From NCBI RefSeq assembly GCF_900497805.2, contig NW_020954562.1, positions 23,837,722 to 23,901,721 of the forward strand: 64,000 bases of DNA, written 5' to 3'. Of this stretch, positions 37,145-48,060 are shown piece after piece. Below the pieces are notes generated by a model, which made no database searches, was not told the origin of the DNA, and saw only the letters and a program-made list of their open reading frames with translations. Both the position numbers and the translations under genes were made by a program. The stretch comes from Vombatus ursinus. Taxonomy: Eukaryota > Chordata > Mammalia > Diprotodontia > Vombatidae. Each line of letters starts with the position of its first letter. The first letter of the stretch is position 1.

Positions 37145-37330
37145 TGATTCTAGGTAGCTGTGATGCAATATTAAGAGTCTAGGCCTGGAAGTCGTTCTAA
37201 CCCAGATCTTGCCACTAATTTGTAAAATAGGTCAACTCACTTAAGTTCCCTGCACGTTGGTTTCTTCCTATATAAAATGAGGGGCCTACTTAGGATGTTC
37301 TTTAAAGGTCCCTTCTCACTCAAAAAGTTC
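37145..37330 (+). mobile_element. CORE-SINE, diverged
   Basis: 'ctaggtagctgtgatgcaat', 'agagtctaggcctggaagtc' and 'ttcctatataaaatgagggg' in order. Confidence 0.65.
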
Positions 37331-37664
37331 AGTGAATCCTTTGAATTCACTATATCAATTTATGGCTCTCCTAAATAGTAGTATATATAACAGGAAAGAA
37401 GAGGAAATAATACGCCTCTGTGGCCCCTCTTAAAAGATTTTGTTTATCTACAAATAGATCAGCTCAAATAAGGGAAATCACTTAGGACTATTCATATTTA
37501 AATGAAATGTCAACACATTACAAAGGAATACTCCAGGTACCCTTACTTATGTTAAACAGAAAAATGAATATCCATTAGAAATTACTTCTCAGAACTGAGT
37601 TTTGGCCATTTTTGGAATTTGTTACCATTTGGGGAATATTTTTGTGAATGTGTTCTGTGTGTGT

Positions 37665-37760
37665 GTATTTGATTTTGGGTATCCCACAGGGTTCTGTCCT
37701 TGGTCCTCTTTCATTTTCCCTCTATAACACTTTGCTTAGTGATCTCAAAGTCTATGATAG
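37665..37760 (+). mobile_element. L2-clade LINE reverse-transcriptase fragment
   Basis: An open stretch encodes ILGIPQGSVLGPLSFSLYN, then TLLSDL. PQGSVLGP is the conserved reverse-transcriptase motif of non-LTR retrotransposons, and the flanking residues fit L2. Similarity fades after about 37760. The frame runs on to 37896 through sequence of another kind, so it is not a gene. Confidence 0.75.
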
Positions 37761-38019
37761 TAGACAGATTGATAGTCTCCTAAGTTCAAGAAAAGTAAGG
37801 AACTCTCAGTACATAGGGTGGGCTTCCTCTGTCAAACTATGGGAGGACATGAATAAGAATCACTTAGGATGGGCAGGTACAGTGGGTGATGAGTAGCATT
37901 GTTGGAGGGAACATACACAATGATGAGATCATAAATCCATTTGTGTATATATGACTTAAAACAGTGTAAGGTATAGCTGCCACTTAGGGAATTATAATAT
38001 TCATTTCTGACATTTTTAG

Positions 38020-38260
38020 AGTGTTAAACACTTCACATGTCATATTCACATATATTAATTCCCTGAAAGGCCCAATGAATTCGGTAGGTCTGGGATTAAT
38101 TTTCACATTTTACAAATGAAGAAAGTGAAACTTAATGATGTTAGGTGATTTGCTTAAACTCAAAGTGACACAGATAGCTTAGTGAATTTAAGCAGGGATA
38201 AAATCAAGGTCTTTTCACTCTAAGTTCAGGGCTGTTTTGCTACATTACACTACAAGGTGG
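38020..38260 (-). mobile_element. CORE-SINE, diverged
   Basis: Reverse-complement order: 'gttaaacacttcacatgtca', 'acaaatgaagaaagtgaaac', 'tacattacactac'. Confidence 0.65.
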
Positions 38261-38364
38261 GGAGGAGTAGACCTCGAAGACCTCTAAAGTTCTTTCCTGC
38301 TCAAAAATATTCTGACTTGTGAATATAGAGCCGATGTTTTAGGTGATGAGTTTGGGACTGGGAG

Positions 38365-38525
38365 ATATATATATATATATAAAATATATTATAATATATA
38401 ATTATATATTATAATTATAATATAATATTATATTATATTATATATATATTATATAAATATAATATATAATATATAATATTATATATATTATATTATAATA
38501 TATATAATTATATATATATATATTA
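38365..38525 (+). repeat. 160-bp almost pure A/T palindromic tract
   Basis: Alternating TA, ATAATATA and TATTATA units with essentially no G or C. Several self-complementary arms are possible. Confidence 0.95.
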
Positions 38526-38529
38526 GGGC

Positions 38530-41230
38530 AAGGTATTGCACATACTAAACATTACAATCACTCTAGAGATAATCAAAGCACTTTAGATTTATGTTGCAAA
38601 ACTCTTCATATAGAGGAGATTATCTAAGGGATTTGTGTTTTCATTGTTATGAGTAAAGACTATCACAGATTGTGACATCCTAGAAGTGTTCTTAATCTGT
38701 GATGATCTACTTAGATGCAGGATCATTGAACCATAGATTTTAGAACTGAAAGGAATCTTAGAGCCTAATAGTCATCCCCTACTGCTCCATTTTATAGAAG
38801 TGTCTATGACTTTCTATAAATTCTCCTTAGAGTCTCTCCCCAAAATACTGGATTGGGGGAAAGGCTTCTGGAATGTTTATTGGCTGCCCCTGCAGCACTT
38901 AGGCTTTCCATCTTAAGTAAATGCTTTCCTTGATTGTGCATTTATGTTAAGAGATACAAGTTCTTTCAGAAAACAGTTTCAGAGGCACTCATTTTTTGAG
39001 TCAGTAAGAATTCCAGGTTACTAAGTATCAAGAGATCATTAGTTAACTAGTTAAGCATTAAATGTGAATTCATTGTAAAATTGCACATTCAACCAGGAAT
39101 CAGAAGAGTGGGAGGATGCTTCTTAAAGTAGAAACTTATCTCCTTCTAACTATACTTTTTAACATATTTCTTCTCCCTTTTTTTCAAATTTACATTGAAG
39201 TTATCAAGTATCAGACCTTATGTTGAATGTTTTTGGAAGGTCTTATCAAAGTCTTCTTAAAATTTTTCTATCATTGAATCCCCAAAAATGATTTTGTAAA
39301 AGTTGCAATCATTTTAATGGGCTTTTTATAAATACTTATTAGTACTACAATGTTAAATGAATAAATATCCAATGAAATAATCAAAAAGTAAAACTTATTT
39401 AAAAGAAAGTGGCTTGTCAGGAAAATAAAGTGGTTTGCATTTAGATCAAAGGTAGACATGTAAAAATATTTACAAATGTCTCCTATGTTTTTCTGCAGGC
39501 ATAGTAGATTTATACCTAGAACCTGGCTACTAGTACAAATAGGTAAAAATACTACCTTTTCCCATATTTATCAAATAAGTACTAATCCATACTGCATATC
39601 CTTTGGGGAAAAAAATGAAAGTTTACAGAAAGACAACATTGAGTTTAACAGCTGGATTTACATTACAAACTATCTAGGGATACTAAACCTTACTAATGAA
39701 TCTTCACCTCTGCAAATAGCTTTTCACAATTCATTTGGAACTCATTAATTTAAATATTTTCATCATTTGGACAGGAGAAGAAGTAAGAATCAGTATGTGG
39801 GAAAGGGAGGATGTTTGCCAAAGAAATCAACAGAATTACCAAAAATGTGGAAAGGCTATTTAGCTTACTGAAAGCAGAAAACTTTCCAGGTCTATTAAAG
39901 CCACTACAGTAGTATCTACTTCAGTAAACAATTAATGAGCTAAATTGCAAAATACTTTTATATATTCTCTGAAGGACCTTTAATTGACACCACTTTCAAA
40001 ATTAATGTTACTGTATGCACTTTAAACTAATAAAGCTGTACTTTTAGAAAACCATTCTCTAATTCCTGCTCTTAACTAATTCATTTTGGCTTGGCCCCCA
40101 ATTATTCCAAATTAGTAAGCTCTCATTATTAGGTTTGAATTTCAGTCATAACAGAAGAAAATTTTAAAAAAAGACTTGGGTTCTTTAATTAGTAATTAGC
40201 AATAAAATAATATATTCATCTTTACTAAATGAACTAATAATTTCAGAACATATGCAAGCCCACATTCTGCTTTTTGGATTCAGAATTGTAATAGCAAGAC
40301 AGAATGCACATTATTGTGAGAGTGTGAGTAAGAAGGAGAGATTCTGAATATCACGAGTATATGAATACCATTAGATAATGCTAATGCATAATAATTTGCT
40401 ATAATAGTACTGGAAATCAAATTGTTAATTAAGGAGAACTTGGTAAGCTGCTTCATTATGCAAAGAACTGAAGATTTTGATGGAAGATTTGCAGTCATGG
40501 AAAGTTTTCTTTAAAAAGAAACACTAGTCAACTGAGGCTCAGTTGTAACCACAAGTCAAGAAGAATTCCAGAGATGAAGTCTAACTAGCCAAGGTAGTGG
40601 TACTAACAGTAGCTAAGGCAATTGTCAATTTGACTTTCCCTGAATTCGTTGACTAGTATTAAGTTCTGGGAAATGTGCTACGAGTTGTTTTATACACTAA
40701 AGGATAAAAACTTGACATTTTGATGTTTGGAGCCTAATGTCCTAAATACCTCATGTAGTCATTGAGTATTTTTATTCCTGACAGATGACAAGTTAGAATT
40801 CATAGTCTGTTTCTCCACACAGCTACTAATTTGATGTATTTCTGTGCTACCATTAATTTACAGCCCTTCTTGATGCAGGGCTCCCATGCTTCATTTTTAT
40901 TTAAAGCCAACCTCAAAGAACTTTAAAGCTAGGCCATCTGCAGGGTGAATTCCTTCATAAATGTGGGCCAATGTATAGATTCTTGTGGTGTAAACACAAA
41001 CAAACTACAAATATTAAAAAAGCAAGAAGATCATTGTCGTTTTCCGCACATTTGTTCAGTTGAGACAACAGTCTATCAGGTGTGTATTTTCCTCCCTTAA
41101 AAATCTAAAATGAGTCCTTTTTCATAAAAAGGCAAACAAAGTATATGGGACCAAATACTGTGTTCCATTTCTTCTTTTTGCCTAATCCATATGGATATGA
41201 TTTTTGTAAATCACTCTGAACTAACAAAAT
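38530..41230. other. Long intronic stretch largely free of recognisable repeats
   Basis: A weak inverted MIR-like piece is present at about 38720-38815 (agaactgaaaggaatcttag). Beyond that, 38820-41230 shows no repeat I can name. It contains several TAATTA-type motifs (for example 40185-40200) and a forkhead-like GTAAACA at 40990-40996. No ORF is convincing. Confidence 0.4.
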
Positions 41231-41234
41231 CGCT

Positions 41235-41620
41235 ATACATCATTATTTTTTCCCCTCTACGTTGCATTCAAACTCCCACCTCCATGTCTTTGCACAAGAG
41301 GTACCACATGTCAGGATATACTTCCTGTTCACTGTTGAATCAGAGAATATTTGGCTTCTTGCAAAGCCCTACTAAAGTGCCACCTATTACATGATGACTT
41401 TCATGACCTTCTTAGTCATTAATGCTCCCTCTTGAAAGTTTTATTACTCTGCATATGTTTTGTACTTATTAGTGTAAATTGTGTATATATCACATCTTCC
41501 CAGTAAAATGTAGGTTTCCTGAGGTCAGGGACTGTTTCCTTTTGATCTTTGCATCCCTGACACCTTATACAGTGCCTTACAAGTAGTAACCCTTTAATAA
41601 TTGTCTATTGAATTAATTTA
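41235..41620 (+). mobile_element. L2-clade LINE 3' end
   Basis: 'ttattactctgcatatgttt', 'taggtttcctgaggtcaggg', 'actgtttccttttgatcttt' and 'tacagtgccttacaagtagt' match the L2 3' end in order. Confidence 0.7.
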
Positions 41621-41639
41621 ATACTACCCTCCTCCACTA

Positions 41640-41850
41640 GTGGGTGGCTAAGTAGCATGGGGCACTAACTGTGTGACCTTGGGCAAGTCATGTAACCCTG
41701 TTTGCCTCTGCTTCTCCTCTGTAAAATGAGCTGGAGAAGGAAATGGTAAATCACTCAGTATCTTTGCCAAAAAAACCCCCAAAAAACAAAAACAAAACCC
41801 AAATGGGGTCATGAAGAGTTAGATATGGCAAAATAATTGTTAGCATAAAC
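41640..41850 (+). mobile_element. SINE with RTE/BovB-like tail, internally deleted
   Basis: A short head remnant, then 'gtgtgaccttgggcaagtca', 'aatgagctggagaaggaaat' and 'acccaaatggggtcatgaag'. An A-rich expansion is present in the tail. Confidence 0.85.
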
Positions 41851-41965
41851 ACAACTTCACAGAAAATGAAATTAGCACTGAATGTTAAAACATTGATTGT
41901 ATGATAACTCTAAGGCTGGCAGGGAACTCAGTGGCCATCTGGTCCAAACCCCTCATTTTTTTGGT

Positions 41966-42037
41966 GGTTCTATGGTGTAATAGTTAGTTCTCTGCACTCT
42001 GAATCCAGCAATCTGATTTCAAATCTCAGTAGAACCT
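41966..42037 (+). tRNA. Degenerate tRNA-Gln(CUG) copy, probably a pseudogene
   Basis: The 72-nt stretch folds as a tRNA. A 7-bp acceptor stem (GGTTCTA with TAGAACC) is perfect, and the discriminator is T. The anticodon loop ACTCTGAA carries CTG, as in mammalian tRNA-Gln-CTG. The D-loop segment 'tggtgtaatagttag' and T-loop 'ttcaaat' match that tRNA closely. However, the D stem is weakened (GTGT against GTTC), the anticodon stem has a C-C mismatch, and the T stem has one mismatch. The B box is altered where GAGTTCAAATC becomes GATTTCAAATC. No encoded CCA follows. It lies between an inverted MIR-like remnant (41905-41960) and a SINE starting at 42049. Confidence 0.7.
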
Positions 42038-42048
42038 ACAAAATACAG

Positions 42049-42285
42049 GGGCAGCTAGGTGTCACAGTGGATAGACTGTCAGGCCTAGAATCAGGAAGAC
42101 TTATCTTCTTGAGTTCAAATCTGGCCTTAGACACTTACTAGCTGTGTTACCTGGGCAAGTCACTTACCCCTGTAATGTGCTGGGGACGGAAATGGCAAAT
42201 TTTTCCAGTATCTTTGCCAAGAAAAATCCAACTGGGTTCATGAAGTTGGACATAACTGAAACTTCTGAACAGTAACCACAATATT
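42049..42285 (+). mobile_element. tRNA-derived SINE with RTE/BovB-like tail
   Basis: Head 'gggcagctaggtgtcacagt', 'cttgagttcaaatctggcct', then a deletion in the CORE region, and tail 'agtatctttgccaagaaaaa'. Confidence 0.88.
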
Positions 42286-42589
42286 CTTTAGAAACAGAAA
42301 CCTAATGTTTTAGGCCCTACAATGGCTAATAATATATGCCATAAACATATCACAAAACATAATTATGAATTTTCACAGCCATCACTAGTGCTTACATAAT
42401 TCATTATACATTCTCTACTCATAATTATCTTGCAATGTTGAGTTCACCCTATATAGGACCAAATCTTTACTCAACTTAATGAATTTTATGGTAAAATTTT
42501 CATTTGAAGAGTTAGAAAGTTCAGAGAATAGAAAGTTCACAGGCGCAAGTAAAATAAAAATTGGCAAAATATGCCATATATACACGTAC

Positions 42590-42770
42590 TATAGCTGAAA
42601 GAACACTGACTCTGGAGTTGGAGGATTTGGATGCAAACCCCTCTTCTAACATTAATTCTGTCACCTTATGCAAGATATTTAATTTCCTTGACCTCCATTT
42701 TCTCATGTACAAAATGAAAGTGTTGAACTAGATAACCTCATTATGCCCCTTCCAACTAAACGTATAATCC
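42590..42770 (+). mobile_element. MIR-like SINE
   Basis: 'gaacactgactctggagttg', 'acctccattttctcatgtac', 'tgttgaactagataacctc' and 'ttccaactaaacgtataatc' in order. Confidence 0.75.
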
Positions 42771-42789
42771 TGTTATTCTTTCAAAGGGG

Positions 42790-43830
42790 AAAATTTCACT
42801 CTGGTTGAAAACATTCATTATGGGATTTGGGAATTAGGAATATGAATATGCATTACTCGACTGATTTGAAAGAGTTACTTGGACCTATAACAATTTTGAT
42901 TTAAAATATTTAGCACATTTTACTATGCTAAAACATGGTTATAAAATTAGGCTGTATAATACATACATTAAATTCAAATGAGGAATAGCTTAAGGCCCAA
43001 GAAACAATGAGCCATGTTCTCTGGCAATGTATTAAATTATGCTTTGAAGTTCTAAAAGAATGAATACATCTCCCTAGTCACTTAACATCACTATCAGACA
43101 GTGTTTTAGGCATTGGAGTAGAAGAGCCCATTGGGCAGAATGTTTTCCCCATAAAAAGAAACCAAAGGTATTATGTCATTCTTTCTTCTGGGACCAACTA
43201 AAGTACTGTGGTTTAAGTATCCCCCTAGGTAATATTTATAAATAATGGGAATTTTCACAGGTATTACATTCTAACTGAAATAATTCCTATGGGGGCAACA
43301 TAGAACAATTGTCCCTTGATGCATGGAGAAGCTGTCTTTTGATTTCTGCACCTCATAGACATAGGCTAAAAAGAGACCTTTTGCAAGTGCTTGGGGAATT
43401 AGTGCTCATTTAGAATCACTGTATAAATCAATTACTTTACTATTGACTCATTGGCAAAATCTAAAACATCTTAAGGGAATCATTTTTTTTAAAGAATGAG
43501 GTAGAAGAAAGATGGACAGAGTAAAGGGAAACAGCTTCTTTACACTGCTTATGCCTATTCAAATATCTTATCCAGAAATCATCTTCTATTTAATCAGAAT
43601 ACTGAGTTCCCTAGATGGTTCTTTCAGAACTCCTGTCCTGTGTCCAAATAGCTCCCCCACAAATAGCCTTAGTGCCTAAAATTCCAGTTATCAGGACCAT
43701 TCTTTGGATTCTAATATTATTTCTATAAAGCTTCTATCTAAATTAAAATATTCTTTTGGGAGGTTAATGGGTTAAGTACATTAGCACCAAGTCAAGTGCT
43801 AATTTATTAATTTTTAATATTAAACAATTA
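42790..43830. other. Intronic DNA, nothing recognised
   Basis: No repeat family or coding frame identified. Confidence 0.4.
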
Positions 43831-43839
43831 AATAATTGT

Positions 43840-44640
43840 TTATATAAACAAACATTTATTAAGCAATTGCTATATTATAGTTACTGTGCTAAGCCCTAGG
43901 AGAAACAAGGGATGTTACAAAGAAAAAGAAAAAGAAAAAAAAATCACTGCTGTAAAGGATTTCACATTGCAATGAGGCAGATAACACAAGCAAACAACTA
44001 TCTAAAACAAGATATATCCAGGATAAATTAGAGATAATCTCAGAGGGAAGGCACTAAGATTAAGGAGGATTAGGAAAGACTTCCTGAAAAAGATGAGGCT
44101 TTAGCTGAGTCTTGAAGGAAGCCAAAATATCAGGAGATGCGAATAAGGGGGGAGGGGGAGAGAGAGACAGAGAGAAAGACACACACAGAGAGAGACACAC
44201 AGAGAGACAGAGAGAGATATTCAGAGAGAGAGAGAGAGATTCAAAGACAGACAGAGAGAGAGATAGAGTAGCAGGTTTGGAACACATCCAGTGAAAATGC
44301 CTGGAATTGAGGGATGGAGAGTTGCGTGTAAAGAACAGAGAAGGCTGCTGTCATTGGAACACAGAGTACATGGTGGCGTGTAAGGTATCAGAAAATTGTT
44401 AAGATAGGAGAAAGCCAGGTTATTACAGGATTTAAAAACCAAACAAATAATTTTGTATTTCATCCTGAGAGTAATAGGGAGCTATTGGAGTCAATTAAAT
44501 AGGGGAGTAATACTTCACCAATTGTGGTTTTATTAGTTGAGAATGGGATCTAGGGAAATGCTCCAGACCATTAGAAACTTCCTAGCACTATGCACAATGA
44601 GGAAGTGAGTGGTCAGAAGTTAATAGTAGGTTATTTTAGC
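43840..44640 (-). mobile_element. L2-clade LINE 3' region, long copy
   Basis: Reads as the full reverse complement of the L2 3' UTR: 'aaacatttattaagcaattg', 'atccaggataaattagagat', 'gctgagtcttgaaggaagcc', 'ccagtgaaaatgcctggaat', 'gtattt-catcctgagagtaa'. It is split by a GA/CA-rich simple repeat at 44145-44272. The open frames on both strands are the repeat and the L2. Confidence 0.8.
44145..44272 (+). repeat. (GAGA/CACA)n purine-rich microsatellite
   Basis: About 128 bp of AG units with ACAC and ACAG interruptions, inside the L2 copy. Confidence 0.92.
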
Positions 44641-44759
44641 CTTGGAATCTTGGAAAGGAAGCAATTAGGAAAGAGTAAGAATTGGGAAGTTAGTAAAGCA
44701 CAAAATAATATATTCACAATTGTGTTTAGGGTTAGCCCTTCTCCAAGGAAGTTACATTT

Positions 44760-44885
44760 CTATAATCTTAGAATCACAGATTTAGTACTGAAAAGGAATT
44801 TAGTGGTCATCTGCTCTAAGGTCTTCATTTTGTAGATGCAGAAAGAGATGTGTTGTATCAATGGCCAGTGACTATGTAAATGGCA
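44760..44885 (-). mobile_element. MIR-like SINE fragment
   Basis: 'cacagatttagtactgaaaa', 'ttagtggtcatctgctctaa' and 'tttgtagatgcagaaagaga' are in inverted order. Confidence 0.6.
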
Positions 44886-44889
44886 AAAG

Positions 44890-46005
44890 TAGACTGTTGG
44901 AACGCTTAATTATAGTCAACAAAAATTAATGTAACATTCCTGCTCTGTTATGCATTAAAAGTAGACATTATTAAGAGGGGAGGCAGCTGTTGGTATCCAT
45001 TACCCCAAGAACTCCTCTAATGTCCAAGCCAATGCTTCATTGTGATGTGGAGGTGACTTGAGGTTCTAAAAGTCTGTGCCAGTGAAACACAGGCTCTGAC
45101 AGGAAAGGTTTGAGCATGGACCATCTTGGGTATTGAGCATATATAAGAGCTTGGCTAAGTTTCAGTGCTAGAGGGCTGGTCACAAGGTGAGGATTCGTTT
45201 TAATCACAGCAGTTTTTAAAGATCACGTGCAAAGGTTAAAAGAGATTGCAGCTGTGTTCAGTGGAGAGAGTATTTGCACTGAGGAAATGATGAATCTCTA
45301 AAGTTCTAAATCATCGCTTCCACAGATAAGTGATCACATTGCTATGGTTACCAGGAGAGTTGCCACACCTAGACTCTATCCTCACAGTCTTAGAGGAAGG
45401 GGAAATGACAATGAAATGGACAAAGCCTAGAAAAACGACTGGACTAGATCAAACATACCTAGAAAAAGATGGTATTAGAAGAAAGTATTAGAGGAAAGAT
45501 AACTTTGAGGACACTGAAGGATTAATCTCAAAGTTAATGAAAGAAGGTACAATGCTAAATTTATAGGAAAAAAAAATCAGACCTTGTTACGGTCCATGCC
45601 CAAAGAGAAAGAATCTCAATAGTTATAGCACCATATACCTACTTCACTATTAAAATAAAAATGTGATGATAATCTACACATCCACAACAGGCATTTTTGA
45701 AAATAGAATAGACAGCCTTTCACAAGCTGTACTCCATAGATTTCATCTGTACAATAATAAATTAAACAAAAGGTATAGAGACTACAAGATCCCAGTAGTC
45801 TTATTATTTAACTATTTTAAAATTTGACTTGATATAGTAACACATTGCCCTAAAGGACCTCTAAAATATTTAAAGATATTAGTTTGTTTTTATCTCACCC
45901 TAGCTGCATTTCTATTTGAAGGGGGTTTTAGTTAAAGATCATGATTGTGACTCTGTTTTGGGAGGAAGCATTTTCCTCTCCTGTGTAGTGTGATCAACTT
46001 CTTTA
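44890..46005. other. Intronic DNA with a single-copy, motif-rich segment
   Basis: No repeats recognised. The segment 45000-45400 has a higher G+C content than its surroundings and contains CACGTG at 45224-45229 and an RFX-like pair of half-sites near 45343-45366. It is treated in the findings. Confidence 0.4.
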
Positions 46006-46010
46006 TTTTT

Positions 46011-46037
46011 ATGTGTGTGTGTGTGTGTGTGTGTGTG
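46011..46037 (+). repeat. (TG)n microsatellite
   Basis: About 13 TG units. Confidence 0.95.
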
Positions 46038-46089
46038 ATATAAAATCCCTTGTCATCTAAAAAAAACCTTGTTTATAACAGCATCTTTG

Positions 46090-46290
46090 CCATCACCCTC
46101 ATCATTTACATTTATGTAACACTTTAAGTTTTAAATCTCTGCCAACATTATCTCATTTGATAATTACAGTCTTAGGAGGTAATGCAAAAGTGAATATTTG
46201 CATTTTTAAGTTGGAAAAACTGAGTGCAAGGTTAAATGATTTGCACAGGGTCACAGAGCTAATAAATGTTTAAGGAGGGATTTGAATACA
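46090..46290 (-). mobile_element. CORE-SINE, diverged
   Basis: Inverted order: 'attatctcatttgataatta', 'ggaaaaactgagtgcaaggt', 'cacagggtcacagagctaat'. Confidence 0.7.
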
Positions 46291-46399
46291 GGTCTTTAAA
46301 AATATTATTATTTCAAGTTCTGCATTTAATTCACTATATGCGTTAATTTAGATAACTATAAATTGTGTCCCCAACTTATACATAGTCTCATAAAAGTTA

Positions 46400-46604
46400 T
46401 CTTATTTAAGAGCCATATCTAAATATCTATCATAACTAAATTTTCTAAGATTCTATTTATCTCCTTAAATTCTTTTCTTATTGATTTTATGGTTATTTTT
46501 TTTCCATCTCTGACTGGGGAAAGTTGAAATGCCCATTAGTATGGATTTTACTGTCTATTTCCTCCTGTGACTCATTTAACTTTTCCTTTAAGAATTTGGA
46601 TACT
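46400..46604 (-). mobile_element. L1 ORF2 endonuclease-region fragment, distal half of split copy
   Basis: On the minus strand it reads as L1 ORF2, including KFLKEKLNESQEEIDSK and, a little further, GHFNFP where an active L1 endonuclease has GDFN. The rest of the copy is at 47557-47860, beyond an inserted L1. Confidence 0.68.
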
Positions 46605-47556
46605 GGTCAAAGAAGATGAACAGGCAGTTTTCAGACAAAGAAATCAAAGCTATCTATAGTCATATGAAAAAATGCTCTAAATCACTATTGATTAGAGAAA
46701 TGCAAATTAAAACAACTCTGAGGTACTACCTTACACCAATCAGATTGGCTAATGTGACAAAAAAAGAAAATGTTGGATTTTGGCTGGGATGTGGGAAAAC
46801 TGGGACACTATTGCCCTTTTGGTGGAGTTGTAAACTGATCCAACCATTCAGAAGAACAATTTGGAATTATGCCCAAAGGGCTATAAAACAGTGTATACAA
46901 TTTGATCCAGCAATATCACTACTACATCCAAATCCCAAAGACATCCTAAGAAAAGGGAAAATGATCTATTTGTACAAAAATATTTATAGCAGCCCTTTTT
47001 ATGGTGGCTAAGAATTGGAAATCAAAAGGATGCCCATCAACTGGTGAATGGCTAAACAAGCTGTGGTATTAGATTGTAATGGAACAGTATTGTGCTATAA
47101 GAAATGACAAGCAGGATGATTTCAGAAAAACCTGGAAAGACTTATGTGAACTGATGGGTAGCGAAGTGAACACAACCAGGAGAACGTTATATACAGTAAC
47201 AGCAATATTGTTGGTTGAAGAATTGTGAATGACTTAGCTATTCTCAACAATACAATGATCTAAGACAATCTCAAAGTACTAATGATGAAACATACTATTT
47301 GTCTCCAGAGAAAGAATTGATATTGATTGAATACAGACTGAAACATGTTATTTTTCCCTTTCTTTCATTTTTTTTTAATTTGAGGCTTTTTGCACAAAAT
47401 GACTAATATGGAAATGTTTTACATAATTGTACATGCTGGACCTATATCTGATTGCTTACCATCTCAGGGTGGGGTGAGGGGAGAGATTGAGAGAAGGATA
47501 GAATTTGAATAAGGATAGAATTTAAATAAAATGTTAAAACATTGAAAAAAATAATA
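46605..47556 (+). mobile_element. L1, 5'-truncated: ORF2 C-terminus and 3' UTR
   Basis: From 46616 a 131-codon open frame encodes NRQFSDKEIKAIYSHMKK, then IKTTLRYYLTPIRLANVTKK, then LLPFWWSCKLIQPF. This is the L1 ORF2 C-terminal region, comparable to the human CWWECKLVQP segment. A stop follows at about 47010, with further ORF2-like coding broken after it. The L1 3' UTR with 'ggacctatatctgattgct' and an A-rich tail ends at 47556. Target duplication tggatact is at 46597-46604 and 47557-47564. Confidence 0.88.
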
Positions 47557-47860
47557 TGGATACTATGCCCTTTGGTTCATATATTTTAGTATTGATATTA
47601 CTTCATTGTCTATGGTGTCTTTTAGCATGATGTAGTTTACCTGCTTATCCCTTTTAATTATGTCTAGTTTTTGCTTTTCCTTTATCTGAGATAAGAATTA
47701 CTACCTCTACTTTTTTTTTAATCAGCTGACACATAATAAATTTTGCTCCAGCTTCTTATTTTAACTCTGTGTTTTTTATAAACAACACATTGTTGGGTTC
47801 TGATTTCTAATCCATTCTGCTGCCTACTTTTGTTTTATGGATGAATTCATTCCATTTACA
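47557..47860 (-). mobile_element. L1 ORF2 endonuclease-region fragment, proximal half of split copy
   Basis: Minus-strand reading resembles the L1 endonuclease N-terminal half (for example 'ggattagaaatcagaaccca', 'gttaaaataagaagctggag'). It joins 46400-46604 once the inserted L1 is removed. Frames are broken. Confidence 0.65.
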
Positions 47861-48060
47861 TTCATAGTTATAATGACCGTCTGTCCATTTCTCTCCATCC
47901 TATTTTCTTGTTTATATTTTTCTGTCTCTTTCTATCCTGTCCATCCTCTAAAGTCTGTTTTGTTTGTGGCCACTGTTTTCTTTTAACCATCCTCTCTTTT
48001 ACCCCCTAATTCCCATTTATCTTATTCCTTCCCTTTCCTATTGGGTAGGATAGATTTCTA
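47861..48060 (-). repeat. Pyrimidine-rich (plus strand) segment adjoining the L1 endonuclease, left part
   Basis: 'catcctctaaagtctgtttt' and 'gggtaggatagatttctat' belong to a repeat I have seen next to marsupial L1 sequence. It resumes at 48646 after inserted L1 tails. Whether it is the 5' side of the same L1 or another element is unclear. Confidence 0.4.

Noticed and set aside
37648-37896. 82-codon frame with a reverse-transcriptase motif as a possible gene
   Set aside because: Only the first ~35 residues resemble L2 reverse transcriptase. The rest is unrelated sequence, so it is a LINE remnant.
40700-40830. Penultimate FSTL5 exon ending in TACATGAG before a GT on the minus strand
   Set aside because: The translated peptide (ILNDYMR) does not match the expected FSTL5 sequence, and the frame closes soon upstream.
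45280-45400. C/D-box snoRNA suggested by an ATGATGA C-box-like motif at about 45288
   Set aside because: No suitably spaced CTGA D box or terminal stem was found.
46616-47011. 131-codon frame as a host protein
   Set aside because: It is the C-terminal end of L1 ORF2 within a 5'-truncated L1 bounded by a target duplication.
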